A DNA stretch of 64,000 bases from Allobosea sp. 67-29 (GTDB lineage Bacteria > Pseudomonadota > Alphaproteobacteria > Rhizobiales > Beijerinckiaceae): NCBI RefSeq assembly GCF_001898115.1, contig NZ_MKSQ01000026.1, forward strand, positions 501,184 to 565,183. The letters run 5' to 3'. Made by a program: the position numbers and the translations under genes. The notes below the pieces were generated by a model that saw only the letters and a list, made by a program, of their open reading frames with translations, ran no database searches and had not been told where the DNA came from. The first letter of the stretch is position 1, and every line of letters begins with the position of its first letter. This document shows positions 42,436-50,135 of this stretch, one piece after another.

Positions 42436-43449
42436 TCAATACGCCACCTTCCACATGTAGCGGCGCGTGCTCAGGGGCTGGTTGCGAAGCACCGAGAGAT
42501 GGGCCGCCATGCGCTTGAGGGCCGCCTGCAGAATATAGGGCGCGACGATGGGACGGATATCGGGATCGATCCCGCGCATGGCGTAGTCGCGGGAATCATA
42601 GGCCATGACCCGTCCAGCATGGGTATCGCAGAAGCTCGCCACCCGCTCCATCAGCGGCCGGCTCGGATCCTCGCCGGTGATCAGGATAAGCGGCGTCCGC
42701 TTGTCGACGATCTCGAAGGGACCGTGGAAAAACTCGGCCGCCTCGATCGGATAGCTGTGCAGCCACAGCATCTCCATCAGGATGCAGACTCCGAAGACAT
42801 AAGCCGTCGTGAAGCCGGGGCCCGAGGCGACATGGTAGATTCGGTCGTCGTCCGCATAGGTCGCGGCGTCGGCCGCGGCGCGGGCCTCGTTCTGCTCGGC
42901 GGCATCGCACATCGCCGCCGGCAGCGCGTCGAGCGAGGCGAGCAGCTTCTCCCCGAGGGACCAGCCTTCCTTGGCGGTCATCAAACCGCCGATCAACGCC
43001 TGCATCAGCATGAACATGGCCGCGAAGGATTCGCTGGTGGCGCCCACGAGGAAATGCCGCGGCACCGCCTGCGCCAGCGGCTTGTCGCCGTACTGGCTGA
43101 AGGCGACGATCTCGCAGGGCTTGTCCTTGAGAAAATGCGCCGCCGCCACCGTCTCCGGCGTCGTCCCTGATTTCGAGGCGAGCAGGACCAGCGTCCGGTC
43201 GTCGAGCCGCGGCGGGTCGATCGCCATGAATTCCGCCGGGAAATAGCGGCGCACCTCGAGACCGGGCGAATAGCGCTCCAGCCAATACTGGATGCCGAGC
43301 ATGGCCCGGTTCGCCGAGCCGCAGGCGATCAGGTAGACCCGCTCGATCCGCGGCGCCAATTCCCGTCCGAGTGCGAAGGCGGCCGGCAGGGCGGCGCGGG
43401 TCGGCTCCAGCCCGGACAGGACGGCGTCACGGTCGAAGGCGATTGACAT
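42436..43449 (-). CDS. frlB: SIS-domain deglycase, FrlB-like
   Basis: The product is 337 residues with two SIS domains. The first carries ACGSANRA (42-49) and ASKSGTTPE (91-99), the sugar-phosphate binding loops; the second has EAAEFFHGPFEIV, characteristic of FrlB/FraB deglycases. FrlB cleaves fructoselysine-6-phosphate to glucose-6-phosphate and lysine. It is first in the minus-strand operon, 168 bases before frlD, and its promoter region carries a GntR-type operator (43484-43499). It is divergent from a GntR/UTRA gene, as in several frl/fra loci. Confidence 0.87.
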   Translation of the reverse strand: MSIAFDRDAVLSGLEPTRAALPAAFALGRELAPRIERVYLIACGSANRAMLGIQYWLERYSPGLEVRRYFPAEFMAIDPPRLDDRTLVLLASKSGTTPETVAAAHFLKDKPCEIVAFSQYGDKPLAQAVPRHFLVGATSESFAAMFMLMQALIGGLMTAKEGWSLGEKLLASLDALPAAMCDAAEQNEARAAADAATYADDDRIYHVASGPGFTTAYVFGVCILMEMLWLHSYPIEAAEFFHGPFEIVDKRTPLILITGEDPSRPLMERVASFCDTHAGRVMAYDSRDYAMRGIDPDIRPIVAPYILQAALKRMAAHLSVLRNQPLSTRRYMWKVAY

Positions 43450-43483
43450 GGAGCGCTCCGGGCAGCTTTAAGGCGACGACGCA

Positions 43484-43513
43484 ATTGGTATACACCAATA
43501 TGCTATACCAATT
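43484..43513. promoter_or_regulatory. GntR-type operator in the frlB/GntR divergent promoter
   Basis: ATTGGTATACACCAAT (43484-43499) is a near-perfect palindrome, 35 bases before the frlB ATG. A further half-site, TATACCAATT, follows at 43504-43513. The same core (TGGTATAnACCA) occurs before two other genes of the region (47422 and 47641), which suggests that the GntR regulator starting at 43663 binds all three. Confidence 0.75.
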
Positions 43514-43662
43514 CCTGTCAAGCCTATTCCAGTTTTGACCGGACCCGCCGTTCGGACAGTAGCGTGCGCAGGCGCTTTCGCCTTACACAAGCGGAGCGCA
43601 CCGGCCGTCACTCACCGATCTGCCGGCGCGCCACTGAGGTGCAAGCCATAGAGACGCAACGC

Positions 43663-44409
43663 ATGTCGAAACCGCTGAAGCGGCTCAAGCCGATCTATGT
43701 CGAGGTCCAGGATTACCTCCTCGATCTCGTCGGCGGATCGGATTACGGACCCGGTGACCGGATTCCCTCGGAACGGACGCTGGCCGACACGCTCGGCATC
43801 AACCGCATGACGGTCCGCAAGGCGATAGACCGCCTGGTCGAGCGCAGCGTCTTGGAACGCAACGGCACCAGCGGCACGCGCATCCCGCTGGTCCAGGTCT
43901 CGCGGCCGATCGACGCTTCCGCCTCGCTCGGCATCACCCGTATCATCCGCAACGCCGGCGGAGAGCCCGGCAGCAAACTGCTTCACTTCGGCGAGGAAGC
44001 CGCGACCGAAAGCGTCGCCCAGCGCCTCGAATTGCAGCCCGGTAGCGATCTCGTCATGGCACGCCGTCTGCGCAGCGTGAACGACGAGGCCTTCTGCATC
44101 GAGACGAGCTATCTGCCCGCATCGCGCGTGCCCGGCCTTTCCGCCGAGGACCTCCTGTCGGGGCAGTCGCTCTACGAGCTTCTCCGGCAGCGTTACGACA
44201 TCGAGGTCAGCATCCGCGATCGCGAGATCGGCGTCGGCACGGCGACGGAACGCGAAGCGCAGCTGCTTGCGCTGGCGCCCGGCTCTCCAACGCTCGTCCT
44301 GCGGATCGTCGCCCGCGACCGGGAAGGCCGGCCGATCGAATACATGCGGTCCGTCAATCACCCGCACCATGTCGTCTTTCGCAGCTCCGCAGCGCCGGCC
44401 CAGGCATGA
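43663..44409 (+). CDS. GntR family regulator with UTRA effector domain
   Basis: The product is 248 residues. The winged helix is near 10-75 (IYVEVQDYLLDLVGGSDYGP, IPSERTLADTLGINRMTVRKA), and the UTRA ligand domain is near 90-245 (RLRSVNDEAFCIETSYLPAS, ending RPIEYMRSVNHPHHVVF). UTRA-type GntR proteins sense sugar phosphates or amino-acid derivatives, as FrlR does. The start at 43663 is chosen because upstream residues lack helix-turn-helix character; the frame extends to 43564. It is divergent from frlB, which fits a local regulator of the Amadori-like regulon. Confidence 0.9.
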   Translation: MSKPLKRLKPIYVEVQDYLLDLVGGSDYGPGDRIPSERTLADTLGINRMTVRKAIDRLVERSVLERNGTSGTRIPLVQVSRPIDASASLGITRIIRNAGGEPGSKLLHFGEEAATESVAQRLELQPGSDLVMARRLRSVNDEAFCIETSYLPASRVPGLSAEDLLSGQSLYELLRQRYDIEVSIRDREIGVGTATEREAQLLALAPGSPTLVLRIVARDREGRPIEYMRSVNHPHHVVFRSSAAPAQA

Positions 44410-44476
44410 TCCGCGCCTGGACGGGCGCAGTGACGCCTTCCGCAGCCCACTTGTCCCGCCTTCCGGAGCCTTCGTG

Positions 44477-45799
44477 ATGGGCATCACCATCGAGACCATC
44501 GAGCCCGATCCGTCCCTGCCGGCCGCCAGCGACGTCGTCGTCATCGGCGGCGGCATCATCGGCATCGCCACAGCACTGTTCCTGGCGCGCGATGGGATCT
44601 CGGTCACGGTCTGCGAGAAGGGCGAGGTCGGCCATGAGCAATCCGGCCGCAACTGGGGCTGGGTCCGCATCATGGGCCGCGACCCCGGCGAGATCCCGCT
44701 CGGACTCGAAAGCATGCGGCTCTGGCAGGATATGGACCGGCTGGTCGGCGGCGATACCGGCTTCACCCGGTCCGGCATCGTCTATGTCGCCGACACTCAG
44801 GCGAAGCTTGCCGAACACGAGGCCTGGCTCGACCACGCCAGGACTTACCAGCTCGACTCGCGGCTCCTGAGCAGCAGCGACATCGAGGCCGTCCTGCCCG
44901 GCGGCAGGCGCGCCTTCGCCGGCGCGCTGTTCACACCGAGCGATGCCCGCGCCGAGCCGCAGAAGGCCGTGCCGGCCATGGCGCGGGCATTGCGCCGCCA
45001 TGGCGGAACCGTCCTGACACGTTGCGCGGTGCGCGGCATCGAGACGGCCGGTGGGCGCGTCGGCGCCGTCGTCACCGAGCGCGGGAGGATTGCCTGCCAG
45101 CGCGTGGTGCTGGCGGGCGGCGCCTGGTCGCGGCTCTTCCTCGGCAATCTCGGCATCGACTTCCCGCAGCTCAAGATCCTCGGCTCGGTGTTCCGGACCG
45201 AGCCGCTGGACGGGCCGCCGGCTCATGCGGTCGGCGCCTCGGATTTCGCCTTCCGCAAGCGGCAGGACGGCGGCTACACGATCGCGCATCGCGGGGCGAG
45301 CCTGGCCGAGATCGTGCCGGACTCCTTCCGGCTGCTGTTCGACTACCTGCCCTCGCTGGTGAAGCAGCGCCATGAACTGCGGCTGCGGCTCGGCGAGCGC
45401 TTCCTGGAAGAAGCCCGCACGCCGAAGCGCTGGTCCCTCGACGCCGAAACGCCATTCGAGCGCATGCGCATCCTCGATCCCCGGCCATCAGAGCCGATTC
45501 TCGCGGAGGCGAAGCGCAACCTGATCGCTGCCTTCCCCGCCTTCGCCGAGCTCAGGATCAAGGAAAGCTGGGGCGGGCTGATCGATGCCACGCCCGATGC
45601 GGTGCCCGTCATCGGCGAGGTGCCGCGCCTGCCCGGCTTCTTCCTGGCCACCGGCTTCTCCGGCCATGGCTTCGGCATCGGCCCTGGCGCGGGCCGGCTG
45701 ATCGCCGATCTGGTCAGCGGCCGCACGCCGATGATCGACCCGAAGCCGTTCCGGCTGGAGCGCTTCGCCCGGCTGGAGCGAACGACGCGCGCCGGCTGA
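44477..45799 (+). CDS. FAD-dependent amino-acid-oxidase-like (DAO) protein
   Basis: The product is 440 residues. GGGIIG (24-29) within DVVVIGGGIIGIATALFLAR binds FAD, and the C-terminal FAD contact is FLATGFSGHGFGIGPGAG. Family members include D-amino-acid dehydrogenases, glycine/sarcosine oxidases and fructosyl-amino-acid oxidases. The ATG at 44477 is used; a GTG at 44474 is next to it. It follows the GntR gene by 67 bases on the same strand. In this context it may oxidise the amine part of the imported compound, but the sequence does not establish that it is an amadoriase. Confidence 0.82.
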   Translation: MGITIETIEPDPSLPAASDVVVIGGGIIGIATALFLARDGISVTVCEKGEVGHEQSGRNWGWVRIMGRDPGEIPLGLESMRLWQDMDRLVGGDTGFTRSGIVYVADTQAKLAEHEAWLDHARTYQLDSRLLSSSDIEAVLPGGRRAFAGALFTPSDARAEPQKAVPAMARALRRHGGTVLTRCAVRGIETAGGRVGAVVTERGRIACQRVVLAGGAWSRLFLGNLGIDFPQLKILGSVFRTEPLDGPPAHAVGASDFAFRKRQDGGYTIAHRGASLAEIVPDSFRLLFDYLPSLVKQRHELRLRLGERFLEEARTPKRWSLDAETPFERMRILDPRPSEPILAEAKRNLIAAFPAFAELRIKESWGGLIDATPDAVPVIGEVPRLPGFFLATGFSGHGFGIGPGAGRLIADLVSGRTPMIDPKPFRLERFARLERTTRAG

Positions 45800-45831
45800 G
45801 CCCGCACCTCGACGGAAGCGCCCTTCAGGAG

Positions 45832-45847
45832 CCTGAGCGCGCTCAGG
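45832..45847. terminator. Perfect palindrome at convergent gene ends
   Basis: CCTGAGCGCGCTCAGG is a perfect 16-base palindrome that overlaps the last codons of the minus-strand binding-protein gene, in the 43-base gap after the FAD oxidase gene. The position suits a bidirectional terminator, but no loop and no T-tract are present. Confidence 0.3.
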
Positions 45848-47369
45848 CCAGCGCAGCCTCGTCGAGCGAATAGGCGGAGAAGAAATTCGTCCCGCCGGGA
45901 TAGCATTTGAAGCCGGTCAGGCCCTTGGCCATGGCGTAACCTTGCGAGCGCCAGGCGAGGCCGACGAGCGGCGCCTGTTCGAGAGCGTATTTCTCGAGCT
46001 CGGCATAGACTGCCTTGCGCTTCTGAGGGTCGAATTCGGCGCGCCCCTTGGCAAACAGCGCGTGAATCTCGGGGGTTGGGATCTGCCAGCTCCGTGCCAT
46101 GTTGGCGGGCAGCTCGCCGTCGATCAGCGGGGCAAGGCCGTCAGGATCATTGTTGTCCGCCGTCGTACCCTGGACCATGAAGTCGTAACGGCCCTTGCCC
46201 GCCAGATCGACCCGCGCAGCCCAGTCGGGCAGATTGAGAGTGACCTGGATTCCGATTTCGGCAAGATTGGCCTGCACGACCTCGGCGGTCGATTTGTGCA
46301 TGCCGTACTGCGCCGTCGACAGCAGCGTGCAGGAGAAGCCGTTCGCCAGCCCCGCTTCCGCCATCAGCTTCTTCGCCTTGGCCGGATCGTAGTTCCAGTA
46401 GTGCGAGCGCGCCTTGTCGAAATAGGGGCTGCTCGCCGGAATCGGGATGCCCTCGAGCTTGCTGCCCCGGCCGAAGAAGGCCGCCTGGACGATGTCCTCG
46501 CGGCGGATGGCGTGCGCCACCGCCTGTCGCAGCCGCACATCCTTGAACGGCCCGGCACCACCGTTGAAGTTCAGCCCCATGAAAGGCCCGTCGGCGGCGA
46601 CGAGCCGCAAGCGCTCATCCTTCTCGATCGTGCTCATCGACTGCCAGGGCACGTATTCGATGAGGTCGACATCGCCGGCCTGCAGCGCCGCGACACGCAG
46701 GTTCTCGTCGGCATAGGCAACGAGCCTGATGCCGGCCAGCTTGGGCAGCCCGGGCTTGTAGTACTTGTCGAAGCGCGCGACCTCGATCGAAGCGCCGCGC
46801 TCCTGCGCCTTGATCGTGAACGGCCCGGCACCGACGCCGAGGCCGGCCCGGCCTTCGATGGAATCCTTGGCGATGATCGGCATGTGCGGGCTGGCAAGCC
46901 AGATCGGCAGCGTCACGGTCGGCTGCTTCATGACGATGCGGACAGTCCGTGGGTCTGGCGTCTCGACACGCTCGACACCGCCGAACTCGGCCTTGAGGAA
47001 AGCGGTGGAGTTGGGCGCGGCGACCTGCTCCAGCGTCCACTTCACATCTTCGGACGTCACCGGCTTGCCATTGTGGAACGTCGCCTGACGCAGCTTGAAG
47101 ACCCAGCCGGTCTCGCCCTCGCGCTCCCAGCTCTCGGCGAGCTCGGGCCTGACCTCACCCCTCTCGTCGAAGCCGGTCAGGCCGCGGAAGATCAGCAGCT
47201 TGACGGTCAGCGCCGCAGTGCCGGTATGGAGCCAGGGTTGCAGACTCGGCGGAAAGCTCGACAGGCCGAAGCGGAGCACCTTGCCCGCGCCTTGAGCCTG
47301 CGCCCGCAATCCCAGAAGAGGCAAGGCCGCACCGGCGGCGAGCAGATTACGGCGGGAGATCGAGACCAT
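45843..47369 (-). CDS. ABC transporter substrate-binding protein, family 5 (peptide/opine type)
   Basis: The product is 508 residues. The N-terminus SISRRNLLAAGAALPLLGLR is a Tat-type signal. The mature protein has the family-5 layout: LRFGLSSFPPSLQPWLHTG, WEREGETGWVFKLRQATFHN and KAKKLMAEAGL, which occur in dipeptide, nickel or opine binders. No permease or ATPase is on its strand; it could use the DppBC-DF-type proteins at 51.9-55.5 kb. A perfect GntR operator (47422-47435) lies 53 bases before the start. It is divergent from the ridA-like gene. Confidence 0.9.
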   Translation of the reverse strand: MVSISRRNLLAAGAALPLLGLRAQAQGAGKVLRFGLSSFPPSLQPWLHTGTAALTVKLLIFRGLTGFDERGEVRPELAESWEREGETGWVFKLRQATFHNGKPVTSEDVKWTLEQVAAPNSTAFLKAEFGGVERVETPDPRTVRIVMKQPTVTLPIWLASPHMPIIAKDSIEGRAGLGVGAGPFTIKAQERGASIEVARFDKYYKPGLPKLAGIRLVAYADENLRVAALQAGDVDLIEYVPWQSMSTIEKDERLRLVAADGPFMGLNFNGGAGPFKDVRLRQAVAHAIRREDIVQAAFFGRGSKLEGIPIPASSPYFDKARSHYWNYDPAKAKKLMAEAGLANGFSCTLLSTAQYGMHKSTAEVVQANLAEIGIQVTLNLPDWAARVDLAGKGRYDFMVQGTTADNNDPDGLAPLIDGELPANMARSWQIPTPEIHALFAKGRAEFDPQKRKAVYAELEKYALEQAPLVGLAWRSQGYAMAKGLTGFKCYPGGTNFFSAYSLDEAALA

Positions 47370-47421
47370 CGCATACCCCTCCTGGTTCTGACGGCCGTGC
47401 GGGCCGATGCGGCAGAATGAT

Positions 47422-47435
47422 TTGGTATATACCAA
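47422..47435. promoter_or_regulatory. Perfect GntR-type palindrome before the binding-protein gene
   Basis: TTGGTATATACCAA is a perfect 14-base palindrome, 53 bases upstream of the minus-strand ATG at 47369. It matches the core at 43484 (TTGGTATACACCAA) in 13 of 14 positions. It is therefore a likely member of one regulon controlled by the GntR/UTRA protein encoded at 43663. Confidence 0.75.
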
Positions 47436-47640
47436 TTTGTCAATCTGCTCGGATTGCCCCGGCTGGGTTCGGCGCGACGGCGGCGGTCGACTCTAGAGCC
47501 CGACCGGGTTCGTCGACAACGGCGGTGCAGCATCACTGCCCGGCTGCGGCCACCGCGCCGCTGAGCGAGCTGTGCCGGGCCGATCCGATGAAGGCACGAA
47601 AGCCGGCCGAACCGTTCTTGACAGCCCCGGGTAACTCGAA

Positions 47641-47652
47641 TGGTATACACCA
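47641..47652. promoter_or_regulatory. Third GntR-type operator, before the ridA-like gene
   Basis: TGGTATACACCA is a near-palindrome that shares its 12-base core exactly with the site before frlB. It is 66 bases upstream of the ATG at 47718. The 348-base gap 47370-47717 between the divergent genes holds this site and the one at 47422, with nothing else recognised between them. Confidence 0.68.
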
Positions 47653-47717
47653 GATCAAGGCATTCGACGCCTGTCGATCGAGCTCGATACGATGCTGGCA
47701 GCCCCCGGAGGCAACTC

Positions 47718-48146
47718 ATGAGCGAGATCGTCAAAGTCAAATCGGGCAGCAAATACGAGACGCTGAACAGCTATTCGCGCGTCGTCGTCGCCGGCGACAT
47801 GATCTTCGTCTCGAACACGGCCGGACGGAACTACAAGACCCGCGCCATCGCGCCCGACGCCAGGGGTCAGGCCGAACAGGCCTTCCGCAATATCGAAGGC
47901 GCTCTTGCCGCCGTCGGCGCCTCGCTGAAGGACGTCGTCGCGATCAAGGTCTTCGTGCCGGATATCGCCGATATGGACGAGGTCAACGAGGTCGTCGGCG
48001 CCAGGTTCAGGGGTATCGACCCGGCCAACACCACGACCTGCACGCCGCTCGGCCAGCCCGAGCTCAAGGTCGAATTCGAGGTCACCGCTTACAAGCGCCG
48101 CAACCCCGACGAGCCCGAGCGGCGCATCAGCGTCGACCTCTCCTGA
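47718..48146 (+). CDS. RidA family protein lacking the canonical active-site Arg
   Basis: The product is 142 residues of the Rid (YjgF/YER057c/UK114) family, small trimeric proteins that hydrolyse reactive enamines and imines. LNSYSRVVVAGDMIFVSNTA and DVVAIKVFVPDIADM fit the fold, and the C-terminal strand is LKVEFEVTAYKR. In canonical RidA the substrate Arg lies in a PARS-like segment; here that position is Asn104 (DPANTTTCTP). It therefore belongs to one of the Arg-less Rid groups, whose chemistry is unsettled. CGGAGGC precedes the ATG. It lies just before an amino-acid-oxidase-like gene, a setting where imines are produced. Confidence 0.85.
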   Translation: MSEIVKVKSGSKYETLNSYSRVVVAGDMIFVSNTAGRNYKTRAIAPDARGQAEQAFRNIEGALAAVGASLKDVVAIKVFVPDIADMDEVNEVVGARFRGIDPANTTTCTPLGQPELKVEFEVTAYKRRNPDEPERRISVDLS

Positions 48147-48160
48147 AGCGGGGCGCCGCC

Positions 48161-49318
48161 ATGCCGGACGTCGTCATCGTCGGAGGCGGGATCAGCGGGG
48201 TTTCGGCCGCCTACGAGATCGCGCGCGCCGGTCATGCGGTGACGCTGCTCGAAGCACGTGGTCTCGCGGCGATGGCGTCCAGTTGGACACTCGGTGGCGT
48301 CCGCCAATCCGGGCGCGATCCCGCGGAACTGCCGCTCGCGCAGGCCGCGGTCGAGCGCTGGGCCGGTCTCGATGTCGAGCTCGACGCACCCACCGGCTAT
48401 CGCCGGCACGGCAATCTGCGGCTGGCGAGAACGGAAGCGGAAGTCACCGTCATCCGCGAACTGGTCCGGCAGCAAGGCGCGCTCGGTCTCGCCATCGAGT
48501 ATCTGCCCGACAACGCGGCCGTGCGCGACAAGGCTCCGGCGATCGGGCCCGGCATCCTGGCAGCCTCGTTCTGCCCCGGCGACGGCAATGCCGACCCGGT
48601 TCCCGCGGTCCATGCCTATGCCGCGGCGGCCCGTCGGCATGGCGCGGTCATCCGCGAGGGAATTGCGGTGCGCAGGCTCGCCCGCAGCGGCAACCGCGTC
48701 ACCGGGGTTGAGACGCAGGCCGGCCAAACCATCGCCGCCGGGCGCGTCGTCGTGGCGACGGGCATCCACGCACCGGAGTTGCTCACGCCGCTCGGCCTGT
48801 CCTTGCCGCTCACCATCAGGCTGGTCTGTGTCATGCAGAGCGTGCCGCTGCCGCCTCTGCTTGCGCCGGTCTTCGGCGTCGCCAATGCGGATTGCGCCGG
48901 ACGGCAGGAGATCGACGGGCGCCTGCGCGTCACCACCGGCATCGGCGATTGGCCGCATGACCCGCGCGGCTGGACGGAGGCCTTGCTGGCGCCGCCCAGC
49001 CGGGATGTCGCGGCGCTGATCGCCCGCACCAGCCTGGTTCTGCCGGCGGTGGCGGATGCCGGCATCGCCCGGCTCTGGGGCGGGCTGATCGATCTGACGC
49101 CGGATGCCCTGCCTGCGATCGACGCCGATACCGGGCTCGACGGGCTCGTGGTCGCCGCCGGCTTTTCCGGCCACGGCTTCGGCATCGGCCCCGTCACCGG
49201 CGAGATCCTGGCCGATCTCTGCCTTGGGCGGCGATCGCGCTTCGATCTCTCGCCCTTCCGGCTGAATCGCTTCGCTGCTGGCGAGCGGCCCGCAGCCGAG
49301 CTCACCCTGCACGGATAG
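48161..49318 (+). CDS. FAD-dependent oxidoreductase (DAO family)
   Basis: The product is 385 residues. The FAD motif GGGISG is at 8-13 (DVVIVGGGISGVSAAYEIAR), and the C-terminal flavin segment is VVAAGFSGHGFGIGPVTG. It resembles glycine/sarcosine oxidases and D-amino-acid dehydrogenases. The ATG at 48161 is 14 bases after the ridA-like stop, so the two are one operon. Imines it forms could be handled by the Rid protein. It is the second DAO-type enzyme of the region and is distinct from the one at 44477. The substrate is unknown. Confidence 0.85.
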   Translation: MPDVVIVGGGISGVSAAYEIARAGHAVTLLEARGLAAMASSWTLGGVRQSGRDPAELPLAQAAVERWAGLDVELDAPTGYRRHGNLRLARTEAEVTVIRELVRQQGALGLAIEYLPDNAAVRDKAPAIGPGILAASFCPGDGNADPVPAVHAYAAAARRHGAVIREGIAVRRLARSGNRVTGVETQAGQTIAAGRVVVATGIHAPELLTPLGLSLPLTIRLVCVMQSVPLPPLLAPVFGVANADCAGRQEIDGRLRVTTGIGDWPHDPRGWTEALLAPPSRDVAALIARTSLVLPAVADAGIARLWGGLIDLTPDALPAIDADTGLDGLVVAAGFSGHGFGIGPVTGEILADLCLGRRSRFDLSPFRLNRFAAGERPAAELTLHG

Positions 49319-49331
49319 GACATCGCCCGCC

Positions 49332-50045
49332 ATGCTCGCTCCCGAGGGTCGCGTCATCCTGATTTCCGGTGCCAATCGCGGCATCGGCCGGGCCGTCGCA
49401 GAGCTCCTGCATGGGCAGGGATACAGCCTGAGCCTGGGCGGCCGCGATCTCGCCTCGCTGAGGGCGATGAGCGCCGGCTGGGACCCGTCGCGCATACACG
49501 TCGCGCGCTATGACGCGGCCGACTGGACGAGCCATCGCGCCTGGACCGACGCTGCGGCTGCACGTTTCGGTCGGATCGACGGCCTCGTCAACAATGCCGG
49601 CATGAGCAGCCACATGACCCTGCGCGCGCCGGACGAAGCGACGCTCGACGCGATCTGGGCCGCGAACTGCAAAGGGCCGCTCAACTTGATCCACTGCGCC
49701 CTGCCCCATCTTGAGGCCTGCGGCACAGGGCGCATCGTGAACGTCGCGTCGATGTCGGGCAAGCGCGTGCGCAACGACCACGTCGCCTACAACATGACCA
49801 AGCACGCGATGATCGCGCTGAACCATGCGGCACGGCGCATCGCCTGGGACAAGGGCGTGCGCACCACGGCGCTCTGCCCCTCCTTCGTCCGGACCGACAT
49901 GACCGCCGCGAGCACCGCATTGCCGCCGGAGGCGATGACGCAGCCGGCCGATCTCGCGGAACTGGTTGCCACGGTGCTGGCACTGCCCAACAATGCCACC
50001 GTCGCGGAACTGCTCGTCAATTGCAGGCTGGAGGACATGCTGTAG
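49332..50045 (+). CDS. SDR family oxidoreductase
   Basis: The product is 237 residues. GANRGIG (13-19) binds the cofactor; NNAG is at 87-90, and the catalytic Ser140, Tyr153 and Lys157 are in VASMSG and YNMTKHA. LGGRDLASL after strand 2 carries an Arg that favours NADP. It begins 13 bases after the DAO stop, continuing the ridA-DAO operon. The role, such as reducing an aldehyde or keto acid from amine oxidation, is inference. Confidence 0.88.
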   Translation: MLAPEGRVILISGANRGIGRAVAELLHGQGYSLSLGGRDLASLRAMSAGWDPSRIHVARYDAADWTSHRAWTDAAAARFGRIDGLVNNAGMSSHMTLRAPDEATLDAIWAANCKGPLNLIHCALPHLEACGTGRIVNVASMSGKRVRNDHVAYNMTKHAMIALNHAARRIAWDKGVRTTALCPSFVRTDMTAASTALPPEAMTQPADLAELVATVLALPNNATVAELLVNCRLEDML

Positions 50046-50135
50046 AGCCGCGCGCTCGACGGAACGAGTGCCGACGCAGAGAGGCCATTGTCAGATCGAA
50101 ATCACCGCAATCAACGACAAAAGCAGGGGAAAACC

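Noticed and set aside
44477-45799. Amadoriase (fructosyl-amino-acid oxidase)
   Set aside because: The context is tempting, but the C-terminal segment is that of glycine-oxidase/DadA-like proteins and I saw no covalent-flavin Cys motif of known amadoriases.
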